NCBI GenBank assembly: GCA_001303445.1
Contig: LJTQ01000015.1
Span: 1-34,356, forward strand
Origin: Betaproteobacteria bacterium SG8_39
Lineage (GTDB): Bacteria > Pseudomonadota > Gammaproteobacteria > Burkholderiales > SG8-39
Direction of reading: 5' to 3'
DNA length: 34,356 nt
Each line of letters opens with the position of its first letter. Position 1 is the first letter of the stretch. Below, piece after piece: positions 16,703 through 26,371 of this stretch. The notes beneath the pieces are model-generated. The model did not search any database, was not told the DNA's origin, and saw only the letters and a program-made list of their open reading frames with translations. The translations under genes and the position numbers were made by a program.

Positions 16703-17983
16703 GTGCCGCCAAGCCCGCGCATTCCGGGCCGCGCGCTCGCGGCCTACGGCGCGCTCGGCCTGCCGCTGGCGAGCGCCGCGCTGCCGGTCTACGTGCACCT
16801 GCCGAACCTGTACGGCGGCCTGCTCGGCATGGAGCTCGCGCTGCTCGGCGCGCTGCTGCTCGCCGCGCGGCTGCTCGATGCGCTGGTCGACCCGCTGATC
16901 GGCGTGCTCAACGACCGCCTGCAGCGCCCGCGCCTGCTCGCCGGCATGGGCGCGCTGCTCCTCGCTCTCGGCATGCTGGGGGTGCTCAATCCGCCGCGCG
17001 ACGGCAGCGGCCTCGCCGTCTGGCTGGTGCTCGCGCTGGTTCCCGTGTACCTCGGCTTCAGCCTGGCGAGCGTCAGCTACCACGCCTGGGGCGCGCTGCT
17101 CGGCGACGACCCGCACGAGCGCACCCGGGTCACCGCGAGCCGCGAAGCCTTCGGCCTGGCGGGCGTCGTCGCCGCGAGCGTGCTGCCCACGCTGCTCGCG
17201 CCGACGCTCGACGTCGGGCTGGCGCGCTTCGCCTGGCTGCTCGCCGCAGCGACCGCGCTCGCCGCCGCGGTGACGCTGCTCGCGGCACCGCGTCCGGCCG
17301 GGCCGGCGCGGACCGCCCACGACGCCGGGCGGCCCAAGCGGTTCGGCGGCATCGCCGCGCCGTTCGGCAACCCGGCGTTCCGCCGGCTGTTCACGGTCTT
17401 CATGCTGAACGGCATTGCGACCGCACTGCCCGCCACGCTGGTGCTGTTCTTCGTCGCCGATGCGCTGCAGCTGCCGCGCCACGCCGGCAGCTTCCTCGCG
17501 GCTTACTTTCTCGCCGGCGCGCTCAGCCTGCCGCTGTGGGTGACCGTCGCGCGTCGCAGCGGCAAGGCGCGCGCCTGGCTCGGCGGGATGCTCGCCGCGG
17601 TGCTCGCCTTCGTCGGCGCGTTCGTGCTCGGCCCCGGCGACGTGCTCGCCTTCGGCGCGATCTGCCTGCTCTCGGGACTTGCGCTCGGCGCCGACCTGGC
17701 GCTGCCGCCGGCCTTGCTCGCCGACGTGATTCGCGAGGGCCGCGAGGAACAGCGCGCCGGCGCCTACTTCGGGCTGTGGAACTTCGCCACCAAGCTCAAC
17801 CTGGCGCTCGCCGCCGGCCTCGCGCTGCCGCTGCTCGCCTGGCTCGGCTACCAGCCCGGCGCGACGCCGACCGTCGCACCGCTCTACTACGTGTACTGCC
17901 TGGTGCCCTGCGCGCTGAAGCTCGCCGCGGCGGCGCTGTTGTGGCGCGAGTTCGGCCGCTCACCGGAGATCTGCCATGCCTAG
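16703..17983 (+). CDS. MFS transporter, GPH (glycoside-pentoside-hexuronide:cation symporter)-like
   Basis: 426 aa from GTG; multiple TM helices; LLDALVDPLIGVLNDRLQ, YHAWGALLGDDPHERTRVTASREAFGL. Confidence 0.85.
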   Translation: MPPSPRIPGRALAAYGALGLPLASAALPVYVHLPNLYGGLLGMELALLGALLLAARLLDALVDPLIGVLNDRLQRPRLLAGMGALLLALGMLGVLNPPRDGSGLAVWLVLALVPVYLGFSLASVSYHAWGALLGDDPHERTRVTASREAFGLAGVVAASVLPTLLAPTLDVGLARFAWLLAAATALAAAVTLLAAPRPAGPARTAHDAGRPKRFGGIAAPFGNPAFRRLFTVFMLNGIATALPATLVLFFVADALQLPRHAGSFLAAYFLAGALSLPLWVTVARRSGKARAWLGGMLAAVLAFVGAFVLGPGDVLAFGAICLLSGLALGADLALPPALLADVIREGREEQRAGAYFGLWNFATKLNLALAAGLALPLLAWLGYQPGATPTVAPLYYVYCLVPCALKLAAAALLWREFGRSPEICHA

Positions 17984-18506
17984 ATTCCTCACCGCTCTGT
18001 GCGCCGCGCTGCTGCTCGTCGCGGGCTGCTCGAGCGTCGATCCCGCCGTCTACCGCAGCGAGAAGCCGGCGCTCGACCTGTACCGCTATTTCGACGGCAC
18101 GGTCGACGCCTGGGGCCATTTCGCCGATCGCTCGGGCACGGTCGTCAAGCGCTTCAAGGTCGAAATCCGCGGCCGCGTCGAGAACGGCGCGCTGGTGCTC
18201 GACGAGGCCTTCCGCTACTCGGACGGCACGGCCTCGCGCCGCGTGTGGACCATCACGCGCAGCGCCGACGGAGGCTACCGCGGCACGGCCGCCGACGTGG
18301 TCGGCGAGGCGCAGGGCGTGGTGAGCGGCAACGCGCTGCACTGGGCCTACGTGCTCGCACTCGAGGTCGACGGCACGACCTGGAACCTCGAGGTCGACGA
18401 CTGGATGTACCTGCAGGACGCGCAGGTCATGCTCAACAAATCGGTCATGCGCAAGTTCGGCTTCCGCGTCGGCGAGGTGATCCTCGCCTTTCGCCGCCGC
18501 GGCTGA
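17976..18506 (+). CDS. DUF3833-family putative lipoprotein
   Basis: 176 aa; LLLVAGCSSVDPAVYRSEKPALDLYRYFDGTVDAWGHFADRSGTVVKRFKVEI; overlaps the transporter by 8 bp. Confidence 0.88.
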   Translation: MPRFLTALCAALLLVAGCSSVDPAVYRSEKPALDLYRYFDGTVDAWGHFADRSGTVVKRFKVEIRGRVENGALVLDEAFRYSDGTASRRVWTITRSADGGYRGTAADVVGEAQGVVSGNALHWAYVLALEVDGTTWNLEVDDWMYLQDAQVMLNKSVMRKFGFRVGEVILAFRRRG

Positions 18507-18529
18507 CGGGCGCAGGAAGGCCGCCGCCG

Positions 18530-19303
18530 ATGGCACTCAATCCACCGATCCGCGACTGGCGCGAACGCCGCGTGTGGATTGTCGGCGGCTCGACCGGCAT
18601 CGGCGCGGCGACCGCCGAGCGCCTGCTCGCCGCCGGCGCGCGCGTCGCGGTGAGCGCGCGCAGCGCGGACACGCTCCAAGCGCGCTTCGCGCGCCACGCC
18701 GAGTGTCTGCGGCTGCCGGCCTACGTGCTCGACGTCGCCACGCTCGAGGCCGGCCTGGCGGCGATCGTCACGCGCTGGGGCGGGCTCGATCTCGCCATCG
18801 CCTGCGCCGGCACCTACCGCGAGATGCGCGCCATCGCGCCCGACCGCGAGGCCGCGCGGACGATCGGCCGCACCAACTTCGAAGGCGCGTTCAACGTCTA
18901 CGCCACCTGCCTGCCGCAGTGGCAGTCGCAGGGCGGCGGCGCGCTGGCACTCGTGTCGAGCGCGGCGGGCTACACCGGCCTGCCGAACAGCCTCGCCTAC
19001 GGCGCCTCGAAGGCCGCGCTCATCAACCTGGCCGAGTCGCTGTGGCTCGACCTCGCGCGGCACGGCATCGCGGTGACGCTGATCAACCCGGGCTTCGTCG
19101 ACACGCCGCTCACCGCGCAGAACCGCTTTCACATGCCGGCGATGATCTCGGCCGAGGCCGCCGCGCACGAGATCCTGCGCGGCTTCGCGCGCGGCGCGTT
19201 CGAGATCCATTTTCCCAAGCGCTTCACACGCAGCCTGAAACTCATTGCGATGCTGCCGCATGCGCTGCGCTTCTGGTGCATCCGTCGCTTTACAGGCGCA
19301 TGA
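18530..19303 (+). CDS. Short-chain dehydrogenase/reductase
   Basis: 257 aa; VWIVGGSTGIGAATAERLL, SSAAGYTGLPNSLAYGASKAALINLAE (S-Y-K), INPGFVDTPLT. Confidence 0.92.
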   Translation: MALNPPIRDWRERRVWIVGGSTGIGAATAERLLAAGARVAVSARSADTLQARFARHAECLRLPAYVLDVATLEAGLAAIVTRWGGLDLAIACAGTYREMRAIAPDREAARTIGRTNFEGAFNVYATCLPQWQSQGGGALALVSSAAGYTGLPNSLAYGASKAALINLAESLWLDLARHGIAVTLINPGFVDTPLTAQNRFHMPAMISAEAAAHEILRGFARGAFEIHFPKRFTRSLKLIAMLPHALRFWCIRRFTGA

Positions 19304-20877
19304 TCTCGATCGCAATGCCAAGCAGCCCGTCGAGCCTCGCGCCGCGCACCCCGCGGGCACTGGACCTGCGCTATCGCCTGTTCATGGCGGGCGCCGGCCT
19401 GGTCGACTTGCTGTTCACCGGCGCCTACCTCGCGGTGGCGGGCATCGGCGCCGCGCCGCTGGCGATGCTCGCGCTCGACCTGGCGGTGTTCATGGCACTG
19501 AACGCGACCGCCGCCGGCCTGCTGTTCGCCCCGGTGCGCGCCGCGCTCGAGGGCCGCGCGCCGGTGCGGCGCGCCTACCGGCGCCTCAACCGCCTGCCGC
19601 TGTATTCCGGGCTGTGGGTCTTCGTCATCGGCTTCGCCTACGCCGCCTGGGTGTTCGCCAGCGGCGCCTACGTCTACGACGAAACGCTGCTCGGTGTGCT
19701 CTCGCCCTCGTACAAGGCGCGCGCGCTGGCCTGGTATGCGCTGGTCTACGCCACCTACTTCGCGCTCTACGCCGCGTTTGCTGCGAACGACTGCGCGCGG
19801 CTGGCGCGCCGCGCGCTCGCCGCGCTCGGCCCGGACAGCGCACCGCGTCCACGCGAGCTCGACGGGCATCTGGTGCCTCGGCTCTGGCTTGCACTCGCCA
19901 TGCTCGCGATCCTGCCGCCGCTGATCATCGTCATGGACCTCACCGCCTTCGCGCCGCTGCGCCGCGTGCAGGGCCTGTCGACCGAGGACGTGATCATCCT
20001 CGACCTGCTCGCGACGCTCGCCGCCGGCGGGCTCGCCGCGGTGTTCGCCGCGCGCCAGATCAGCGAGCCGCTCGACCAGCTCGAGCAGGCGGTGACGCGC
20101 ATCGCGCGCGGCAGGTACGGCGAGCCGGCGCCGGTGCTCGGCGACGACGAGCTGGGACGCCTCACGCTGCACGTCAACCACATGAGCGAGGGCCTGCGCG
20201 AGCGCGAGGTCATCCGGCGCGAGTTCGGCCGCTTCGTCAGCCCGGAGATCGCTTCGCGTATCCTCGATGACGCCCTGAACGAGGCGCCGGAAGCCGCCGC
20301 GCACGAGCTGCGCGACACCACGATCCTGTTCAGCGACCTCAAGGGCTTCACCACGCTGGCCGAAAAGCTGCCGCCGGAGAGCATGATCGAGCTGATGAAC
20401 CGCTACTTCCGCATCATCGACGAGACGATCCGCGCGCATGGCGGCATGATCCATTCCTTCATCGGCGACGCCGTGCACGCCTCGTTCAATTTCGCCGACG
20501 ACTGCCCGGGCCATGCGGCGCGCGCGCTCGCCGCGGCGCTCGCCATCCAGGCGCGGCTCGACGCGGCGCGCTTCGCCGGCGGCGAGACCATGCACACGCG
20601 CATCGGCGTGCACACCGGGCCGGTGGCGGCGGCCGCGGTCGGCAGCGAGGAGCGCATGAACTACGCCATGTTCGGCGACGCGGTGAACGTCGCCATGCGC
20701 ATCGAGCAGCTCAATAAGGACAAGGGCACGCGCGTGCTGGCGAGCAGCGAGACCGTCGCCGCCTGCGGGCCCGAGGACCGGCTGCGCCTCGGGCTGCGCG
20801 CGCTCGGCGAGGTCCGCCTGCGCGGGCGCGTCTCGCCGATCCGCATCTACGAAGTCGGCGCCGGAGCCCGCGCATGA
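19300..20877 (+). CDS. Membrane-bound class III nucleotide cyclase with HAMP-like linker
   Basis: 525 aa; several N-terminal TMs, HAMP-like ISEPLDQLEQAVTRIARGRYGE, catalytic TTILFSDLKGFTTLAEKL ... FIGDAVHASFN ... MFGDAVNVAMRIEQ; ATGA overlap with SDR. Confidence 0.92.
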   Translation: MISIAMPSSPSSLAPRTPRALDLRYRLFMAGAGLVDLLFTGAYLAVAGIGAAPLAMLALDLAVFMALNATAAGLLFAPVRAALEGRAPVRRAYRRLNRLPLYSGLWVFVIGFAYAAWVFASGAYVYDETLLGVLSPSYKARALAWYALVYATYFALYAAFAANDCARLARRALAALGPDSAPRPRELDGHLVPRLWLALAMLAILPPLIIVMDLTAFAPLRRVQGLSTEDVIILDLLATLAAGGLAAVFAARQISEPLDQLEQAVTRIARGRYGEPAPVLGDDELGRLTLHVNHMSEGLREREVIRREFGRFVSPEIASRILDDALNEAPEAAAHELRDTTILFSDLKGFTTLAEKLPPESMIELMNRYFRIIDETIRAHGGMIHSFIGDAVHASFNFADDCPGHAARALAAALAIQARLDAARFAGGETMHTRIGVHTGPVAAAAVGSEERMNYAMFGDAVNVAMRIEQLNKDKGTRVLASSETVAACGPEDRLRLGLRALGEVRLRGRVSPIRIYEVGAGARA

Positions 20878-21311
20878 GCAAGCGGCCGGTGCGCGACGCG
20901 CTCGACCGGCTCGTCGGCTGGTACGAGACGCTCACGCCGGAGACGCTCGAGCGCATCACCGAGATCTACGCGCAGGACGCGCACTTCAAGGACCCGTTCA
21001 ACGACGTCACCGGGCGCGCGGCGATCCGCCGCGTGTTCGCGCACATGTTCGCGACCACCGGGGCGCCGCAGTTTCGCATCCTGGCGCGCGTCGCCGGCGA
21101 GGGCGAGGCCTTCGTCACCTGGTGCTTCGCCTTTCGCGCGGCGCGGCGCGCCTTCGAGATCAGAGGCGCGACGCATCTCGTGTTCGATGCGCGCGGCAAA
21201 GTGGTCGAGCACCGCGACTACTGGGACGCGGCCGAGGAACTCTACGCCAAGCTGCCGGTGCTCGGTGGGCTCCTGCGCCTGCTGGGCCGGCGGTTTCGCA
21301 CGCCCGATTAG
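20874..21311 (+). CDS. NTF2/SnoaL-like protein, last gene of the operon
   Basis: 145 aa; YAQDAHFKDPFNDVTGRAAIRRVFAHMF ... HLVFDARGKVVEHRDYWDAAEELYAKLP; ATGA overlap with cyclase. Confidence 0.88.
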   Translation: MSKRPVRDALDRLVGWYETLTPETLERITEIYAQDAHFKDPFNDVTGRAAIRRVFAHMFATTGAPQFRILARVAGEGEAFVTWCFAFRAARRAFEIRGATHLVFDARGKVVEHRDYWDAAEELYAKLPVLGGLLRLLGRRFRTPD

Positions 21312-21324
21312 CGCGCCCGCCCGC

Positions 21325-21735
21325 TCAGGCCGCGTATTCGTCGAACCCGGGCAGCGCCGAGCCGTCGCAGGACCAGCCGGCGCGCGAGCCCTCGAAGATG
21401 CGCGCCTGCGGGCGGATCTCCGGCTCGTCGTCGAGCGAGCCCGCGGGGATGAGCACCATGCCCTGCTGCTCGATGAAGCGTGGCAGGCGCCCGCCGCAGG
21501 TCGTGCAGAAGGCGTTGGTGAAGCGCTCGGCCTGCGGCAGCTTGAAGCGGCGCACCAGCGCCTCGCCGCTGTCCCAGCGCAGGCTGCCCTTGACGAACAG
21601 GTTGCTCGAGTGCCCGCTGCCCGTGGCCTTGCGGCAGCGCGAGCAATGGCAGTGATAGAAGCGCTGCGACACGCCCTCCACCGTATAGCGAACGGCGCCG
21701 CACAGGCAGCTGCCGCCTAGCGTTCGTGCAGTCAT
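21325..21735 (-). CDS. GFA-family (glutathione-dependent formaldehyde-activating-like) zinc protein
   Basis: 136 aa; GGSCLCGAVRYTVEG, FYHCHCSRCRKATGSGHSSNLFV, FCTTCGGRLP; GGAAGG 6 nt before ATG 21735. Confidence 0.9.
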   Translation of the reverse strand: MTARTLGGSCLCGAVRYTVEGVSQRFYHCHCSRCRKATGSGHSSNLFVKGSLRWDSGEALVRRFKLPQAERFTNAFCTTCGGRLPRFIEQQGMVLIPAGSLDDEPEIRPQARIFEGSRAGWSCDGSALPGFDEYAA

Positions 21736-21807
21736 GCGCACCCTTCCGGTTCGGTCAATGAAAGCACCGATTGTGCCCGACTCCGGCGGGCGCCCCGCCG
21801 TGCGGAA

Positions 21808-22629
21808 CTAGCCGCTGCGCCGCAAGCGCTGCAGCAGCCCGCGCTTGGCCGTGGGCGGCGCGGGCCGAGCGAACTCCGGCCCGATGCGCTTGAGCGCGTC
21901 GGTGACGATGCAGTCGACCCCCCAGCCCAGCAACTTCCGCGCGGCGCGCGGATCGTTCACCGTCCAGGCCAGCACCGCGAACCCGGCCTCGTGCATCGCG
22001 CGCACCAAGGCCTGCGTCAGCGCGCGATGGCTGCAATGCAGCGCGACGCACTCGAGGTCGCGCGCCATCTCGCACCAGTGCGGCGGCACGCGCTGCAGCA
22101 GCAGGCCACGCGGCAGCTCGGGCGCCGCCTCGCGCGCGGCGCCGAGCGCGAGCGGCGAGAACGACGACAGCACCGGCATGCGCGGCGCGCCCTGCCACAG
22201 CGCGCGGGCGGCACCGGCGACCGCCTCGCCGGTGCGGCGCTCATAGCCTTTCGCCGGCTTGATCTCGACATTCGTCCACAGGCCAAGCTCGCGCGCGAGC
22301 CGCACCGCCTGCGCCAAGCTCGGCACCGGCTCGCCGCGCCAGCGCCGCCCCTTCCAAACGCCCGCGTCGAGCCGCGCGAGCTGCGCGGCGCTGTGCGCAG
22401 TGACCCGGCCGCGCCCGCTGGTGGTGCGCTCGAGCGTCTCGTCGTGCATCAGCACCGGCACGCCGTCGCCCGCGAGCATGACGTCGAGCTCGATCCCATC
22501 GAAGCCGAGCGCCGCGCCGGTGCGGATCGCGGCGAGCGTGTTCTCCGGCGCCAGCGTGCCGCCGCAGCGGTGCGCAACGACGTTCGGATAGGGCCAGAGA
22601 GCAGGCATTCCGTGCTCGCGCGAAGCCAT
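21808..22629 (-). CDS. ugpQ: Glycerophosphodiester phosphodiesterase
   Basis: 273 aa; NVVAHRCGGTLAPENTLAAI, GIELDVMLAGDGVPVLMHDETLERTTSGRG, AWTVNDPRAARKLLGWGVDCIVTD. Confidence 0.9.
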   Translation of the reverse strand: MASREHGMPALWPYPNVVAHRCGGTLAPENTLAAIRTGAALGFDGIELDVMLAGDGVPVLMHDETLERTTSGRGRVTAHSAAQLARLDAGVWKGRRWRGEPVPSLAQAVRLARELGLWTNVEIKPAKGYERRTGEAVAGAARALWQGAPRMPVLSSFSPLALGAAREAAPELPRGLLLQRVPPHWCEMARDLECVALHCSHRALTQALVRAMHEAGFAVLAWTVNDPRAARKLLGWGVDCIVTDALKRIGPEFARPAPPTAKRGLLQRLRRSG

Positions 22630-22650
22630 GAGATCGCAATCCCGCGGCCG

Positions 22651-23571
22651 CTACTGGAGCTTGCCCGGATCGATCCGGAACACCAGCGGGAAGAAGAGCT
22701 GCCAGTAGAGCCAGCGCTTGGCGCCCGCTTCGCTCACCGACCAGAGACGGCCATCCGAATCGAAGCCGAGATCCTCGATGCCGATCGGCGCGTCGAAGCG
22801 CGCGAGGACCTTTCCACTCCTTGCATCGAGCTTCAGCAGCTCGCCGAAGCGGCTCGACGAGTGCGACGTCCAGAGCGAGCCGTCCGGGTGAAAGCTTGCG
22901 CCTTGCGCACGCTCGGGGATCTCGACGCTGCGCCTCGCATGCGCTTCGGTGAGAATGCCGTTCGTGTCGAGCGCGGCGAGCGGTATCGCGTAAATGCGCG
23001 CGCTGCGTTCCGGATGCCAGGTGCCGAGCCAGACTTGGCCGTCGTGGAACGCAGCGAACGAGCCGCGCAGCTCTCCACTCAGATCCCAGCTGCGCTCGAA
23101 AGCCGCACTGCCCTCGCCCGCGAGGGCACGCGCGAGGTCGACGCGCAGCAGGCGCCGGGTATCGCTGACATAGAGCCGCTTGGCGCCCCGGTCCCAGGCA
23201 AGACCGCCCGCATGGCCAAACGCGGCGGGCAGGTCGAAATTGCCGAGCTCGGCGCCCGAGTCGGCGTGAACCGCGTAGACCCGCGTCGGGCCCGATCCGA
23301 CCTTCGGGTCCTCGCTGCGGTAGGCGCTCATCAGCACCTTGCCGTCTGCGAACGAGATCCCCTGCGGGACGTAGCCCTCGTTCAGCCCCGGCGCCCAGAA
23401 CTTTCGGTCCATCGCATCGACGTTTGGCGGGTTACCCGGCTCGCTGTCGTAGTACGTGGGTTTCGATCCGCGCAGCTCCGCGGCCTGCGCGACGGCAACG
23501 CCGAGGACGACAAGAAGCGCCGCCAGGTACGCCAAGTACGATCCGCCGCGTCGCGCGACCCGGGCCATCAT
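22651..23571 (-). CDS. Secreted/anchored beta-propeller-like protein of unknown function
   Basis: 306 aa from ATG 23571 with N-terminal hydrophobic segment; repeated blade-like motifs ([66 protein letters not shown]); ATGA overlap with ugpC. Confidence 0.7.
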   Translation of the reverse strand: MMARVARRGGSYLAYLAALLVVLGVAVAQAAELRGSKPTYYDSEPGNPPNVDAMDRKFWAPGLNEGYVPQGISFADGKVLMSAYRSEDPKVGSGPTRVYAVHADSGAELGNFDLPAAFGHAGGLAWDRGAKRLYVSDTRRLLRVDLARALAGEGSAAFERSWDLSGELRGSFAAFHDGQVWLGTWHPERSARIYAIPLAALDTNGILTEAHARRSVEIPERAQGASFHPDGSLWTSHSSSRFGELLKLDARSGKVLARFDAPIGIEDLGFDSDGRLWSVSEAGAKRWLYWQLFFPLVFRIDPGKLQ

Positions 23572-24581
23572 GCCTCGATGCGCCGGCCGCTGTCGGCGTC
23601 GAACCAGTGCCCCTGCGCCGGGTCGTAGCGCAGCGGCAGCCGGCCGGTGCGCGCATCGAGCGACGCGTGCAGCCGCGCGGCAATGCGCACGCCGTCGCCG
23701 TTGCCCGCAAGGTGGCCGTAGACCAGCGTGTCGGCACCGAGCGGCTCGATCAGGTCGACGTCGATGACGAACTTCGCCTCCGATTCGGCGCAGGGCTCGA
23801 GATGCTCGGGGCGGATGCCGAACAGCCGCGCCTGCCCCTCGCGCGTCTCGGGGAGCAGGTTCATCGCCGGCGAGCCGATGAAGCCGGCGACGAAGGTGGT
23901 CGCCGGCCGGGCGTAGACCTCGAGCGGCGCACCGATCTGCTCGGCGCGTCCGCCGTTCATCACGATCATGCGCTGCGCCAGCGTCATCGCCTCGACCTGG
24001 TCGTGGGTGACGAACAGGCTGGTGGTGCCCAGGCGGCGGTGCAGCGCCTGCAGCTCGGCGCGCATCTGCACGCGCAGCTTGGCGTCGAGGTTCGACAGCG
24101 GCTCGTCGAACAGGAACACCGCCGGCTCGCGCACGATCGCCCGCCCCATCGCCACGCGCTGGCGCTGGCCGCCCGAGAGCTCGCGCGGGCGGCGCTCGAG
24201 CAGCGCGCCGAGCTCGAGGATCTCGGCCGCGCGCTTGACGCGCGCGTCGATGTCGGCTTTCGTCATGCCGCGGATCCTCAGACCGTAGGCCATGTTGTCG
24301 TACACGCGCATGTGCGGGTAGAGCGCGTAGTTCTGGAACACCATCGCGATGTCGCGGTCCTTCGGCTCGAGGTCGTTGACCACCCGGGCGCCGATCGCGA
24401 TCTCGCCCTCGCTGATGCGCTCCAGCCCGGCGACCATGCGCAGCAGCGTCGACTTGCCGCAGCCCGAGGGCCCGACGATCACGACGAATTCGCCGTCGGC
24501 GACGTCCATCGTGACGCCGTGAATCACCTGCACGCCCGCGGTGTAGCTCTTTTTCACATCGCGGAAAGAAACCTCGGCCAT
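23568..24581 (-). CDS. ugpC: sn-Glycerol-3-phosphate ABC transporter ATP-binding protein
   Basis: 337 aa; [51 protein letters not shown]; MalK/UgpC type with C-terminal TOBE region. Confidence 0.93.
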   Translation of the reverse strand: MAEVSFRDVKKSYTAGVQVIHGVTMDVADGEFVVIVGPSGCGKSTLLRMVAGLERISEGEIAIGARVVNDLEPKDRDIAMVFQNYALYPHMRVYDNMAYGLRIRGMTKADIDARVKRAAEILELGALLERRPRELSGGQRQRVAMGRAIVREPAVFLFDEPLSNLDAKLRVQMRAELQALHRRLGTTSLFVTHDQVEAMTLAQRMIVMNGGRAEQIGAPLEVYARPATTFVAGFIGSPAMNLLPETREGQARLFGIRPEHLEPCAESEAKFVIDVDLIEPLGADTLVYGHLAGNGDGVRIAARLHASLDARTGRLPLRYDPAQGHWFDADSGRRIEA

Positions 24582-24584
24582 CGT

Positions 24585-25433
24585 CTATTTCTCCGTCTCG
24601 ACAAGACCCTTGACGAACCACTTCTGCATCAGCAGCACCACCAGCGCGGGCGGCAGCATGGCCAGCAACGCCGTCGACATGACCAGGTGCCACTCGGTCG
24701 CGGCGTCACCGCCGACGATCATGCGCGCGATGCCGATCACGCTGGTGTACATCGACTCCTCGCTGGTGATCAGCAGCGGCCAGAGATACTGGTTCCAGCC
24801 GTAGATGAACTGGATCACGAACAGCGCCGCCATGGTCGTCTTCGACAGCGGCAGCACCACGTCCCAGAAAAAGCGCATCGGCCCGGCGCCGTCGATGCGC
24901 GCCGCCTCGGCGAGCTCGTCGGGCACGGTCATGAAGAACTGGCGGAACAGGAACGTGGCCGTCGCCGATGCGATGAGCGGCAGCGTCAGGCCGGCGTAGG
25001 TGTTGAGCATGCCCAGGTCCGCGATCACCTGGAAGGTCGGGATGATCCGCACCTCCACCGGCAGCATCAGGGTGACGAAGATCATCCAGAAGAAGAAATT
25101 TCGCAGCGGAAAGCGAAAGTAGACGATCGCGAACGCCGAGATGATCGAGATCGTGATCTTGCCGAACGGGATCACCAGCGCCATCACCATGCTGTTGAAC
25201 AGCATCCTCGAGACGGCGGCACCCGAGCCCTTGGTCGAGCCGTGCAGCAGCACCTGGCCGTAGTTCTCCAGCAGCCGGTCGCCGGGCATCAGCGGCATCG
25301 GAACCGCCACGATCTGCTCGTAGGGCAGCGTCGAGGCGACGAACGCCACGTACAGCGGGAACGCGATGACGACGGCACCGAGAATCAGCACCGCATGCGC
25401 AAAGAAATTCAGCCAGGGACGGTTTTCGACCAT
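24585..25433 (-). CDS. ugpE: sn-Glycerol-3-phosphate ABC transporter permease
   Basis: 282 aa; MalG-type permease EAA loop [40 protein letters not shown]. Confidence 0.93.
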   Translation of the reverse strand: MVENRPWLNFFAHAVLILGAVVIAFPLYVAFVASTLPYEQIVAVPMPLMPGDRLLENYGQVLLHGSTKGSGAAVSRMLFNSMVMALVIPFGKITISIISAFAIVYFRFPLRNFFFWMIFVTLMLPVEVRIIPTFQVIADLGMLNTYAGLTLPLIASATATFLFRQFFMTVPDELAEAARIDGAGPMRFFWDVVLPLSKTTMAALFVIQFIYGWNQYLWPLLITSEESMYTSVIGIARMIVGGDAATEWHLVMSTALLAMLPPALVVLLMQKWFVKGLVETEK

Positions 25434-25437
25434 GGCT

Positions 25438-26319
25438 TCAGTACTGCACCCTGCGCTCGATGAAGCGGAACTGGATCACCGTCAGGGTGATGACGATGAA
25501 CATCAGCACCACCGACTGGGCGGACGAACCGCCCAGGTCGCCTGCCTTGACGCCGTCGTAGAACACCTTGTAGACGAGGATCTGCGTCGCGCCCGCGGGG
25601 CCGCCCTGCGTGGTCGCGTCGATCACGCCGAAGGTGGCGAAAAAGGCGTAGACGATGTTGATCACCAGCAGGAAGAAGGTGGTCGGCGACAGCAGGGGAA
25701 GGACGATCGACCCGAAGCGCCGCACGGGGCCGGCGCCGTCGATCGCCGCGGCCTCGATCAGCGACTTCGGGATCGACTGCAGCCCGGCGAGGAAGAACAG
25801 GAAGTTGTACGAAATCTGATTCCACACGGCGGCGATCACCACCAGCAGCATCGCCTGGTCGCCGTTCACCACCCAGTTCCAGTCGACGCCCATCTTCTTC
25901 AGCGCGTAGGTGACGATGCCGATCGACGGCGCGAACATGAACGCCCACAACACGCCGGCGATCGCCGGCGCCACCGCGTAGGGCCAGATCAGCAGCGTCT
26001 TGTAGGCCAGCGCGCCGCGAATCACGCGATCGGCCATCGCCGCCAGCAGGAGCGAAATCACGATTCCGCTGCCGGCCACCAGCACGCTGAACAACGCGGT
26101 GATCTTGAACGACTGCAGGTAGTGCGGGTCGTTGAACAGCGCGACGAAGTTCTGCAGCCCGACGAACTGCGTCTTCAGGCCGAACGCGTCCTGCAGCAGG
26201 AACGAATACCAGACCGCCTGCACCGCGGGCCAGAAGAAGAACACCACGGTGATGGCGATCTGCGGCGCCACCAGCAGGTAGGGCAGCCACGCCGAGCGGA
26301 AGACGACGCGCTTTTCCAT
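25438..26319 (-). CDS. ugpA: sn-Glycerol-3-phosphate ABC transporter permease
   Basis: 293 aa; MalF-type, EAA loop [56 protein letters not shown]. Confidence 0.93.
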   Translation of the reverse strand: MEKRVVFRSAWLPYLLVAPQIAITVVFFFWPAVQAVWYSFLLQDAFGLKTQFVGLQNFVALFNDPHYLQSFKITALFSVLVAGSGIVISLLLAAMADRVIRGALAYKTLLIWPYAVAPAIAGVLWAFMFAPSIGIVTYALKKMGVDWNWVVNGDQAMLLVVIAAVWNQISYNFLFFLAGLQSIPKSLIEAAAIDGAGPVRRFGSIVLPLLSPTTFFLLVINIVYAFFATFGVIDATTQGGPAGATQILVYKVFYDGVKAGDLGGSSAQSVVLMFIVITLTVIQFRFIERRVQY

Positions 26320-26328
26320 GCGACGGTC

Positions 26329-26360
26329 AAAAAAGGGGCGCCTCGCGGCGCCCCTTTTTA
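26329..26360. terminator. Bidirectional intrinsic terminator between ugpB and ugpA
   Basis: AAAAAAGGGGCGCC-TCGC-GGCGCCCCTTTTTA; 8-bp GC stem, flanking A and T tracts. Confidence 0.85.
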
Positions 26361-26371
26361 CGCTGGATCAG

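Noticed and set aside
21991-25463. 545-aa and 679-aa plus-strand ORFs opposite ugpQ-propeller-ugpC-ugpE
   Set aside because: Charged, low-complexity shadow ORFs opposite well-supported transporter genes.
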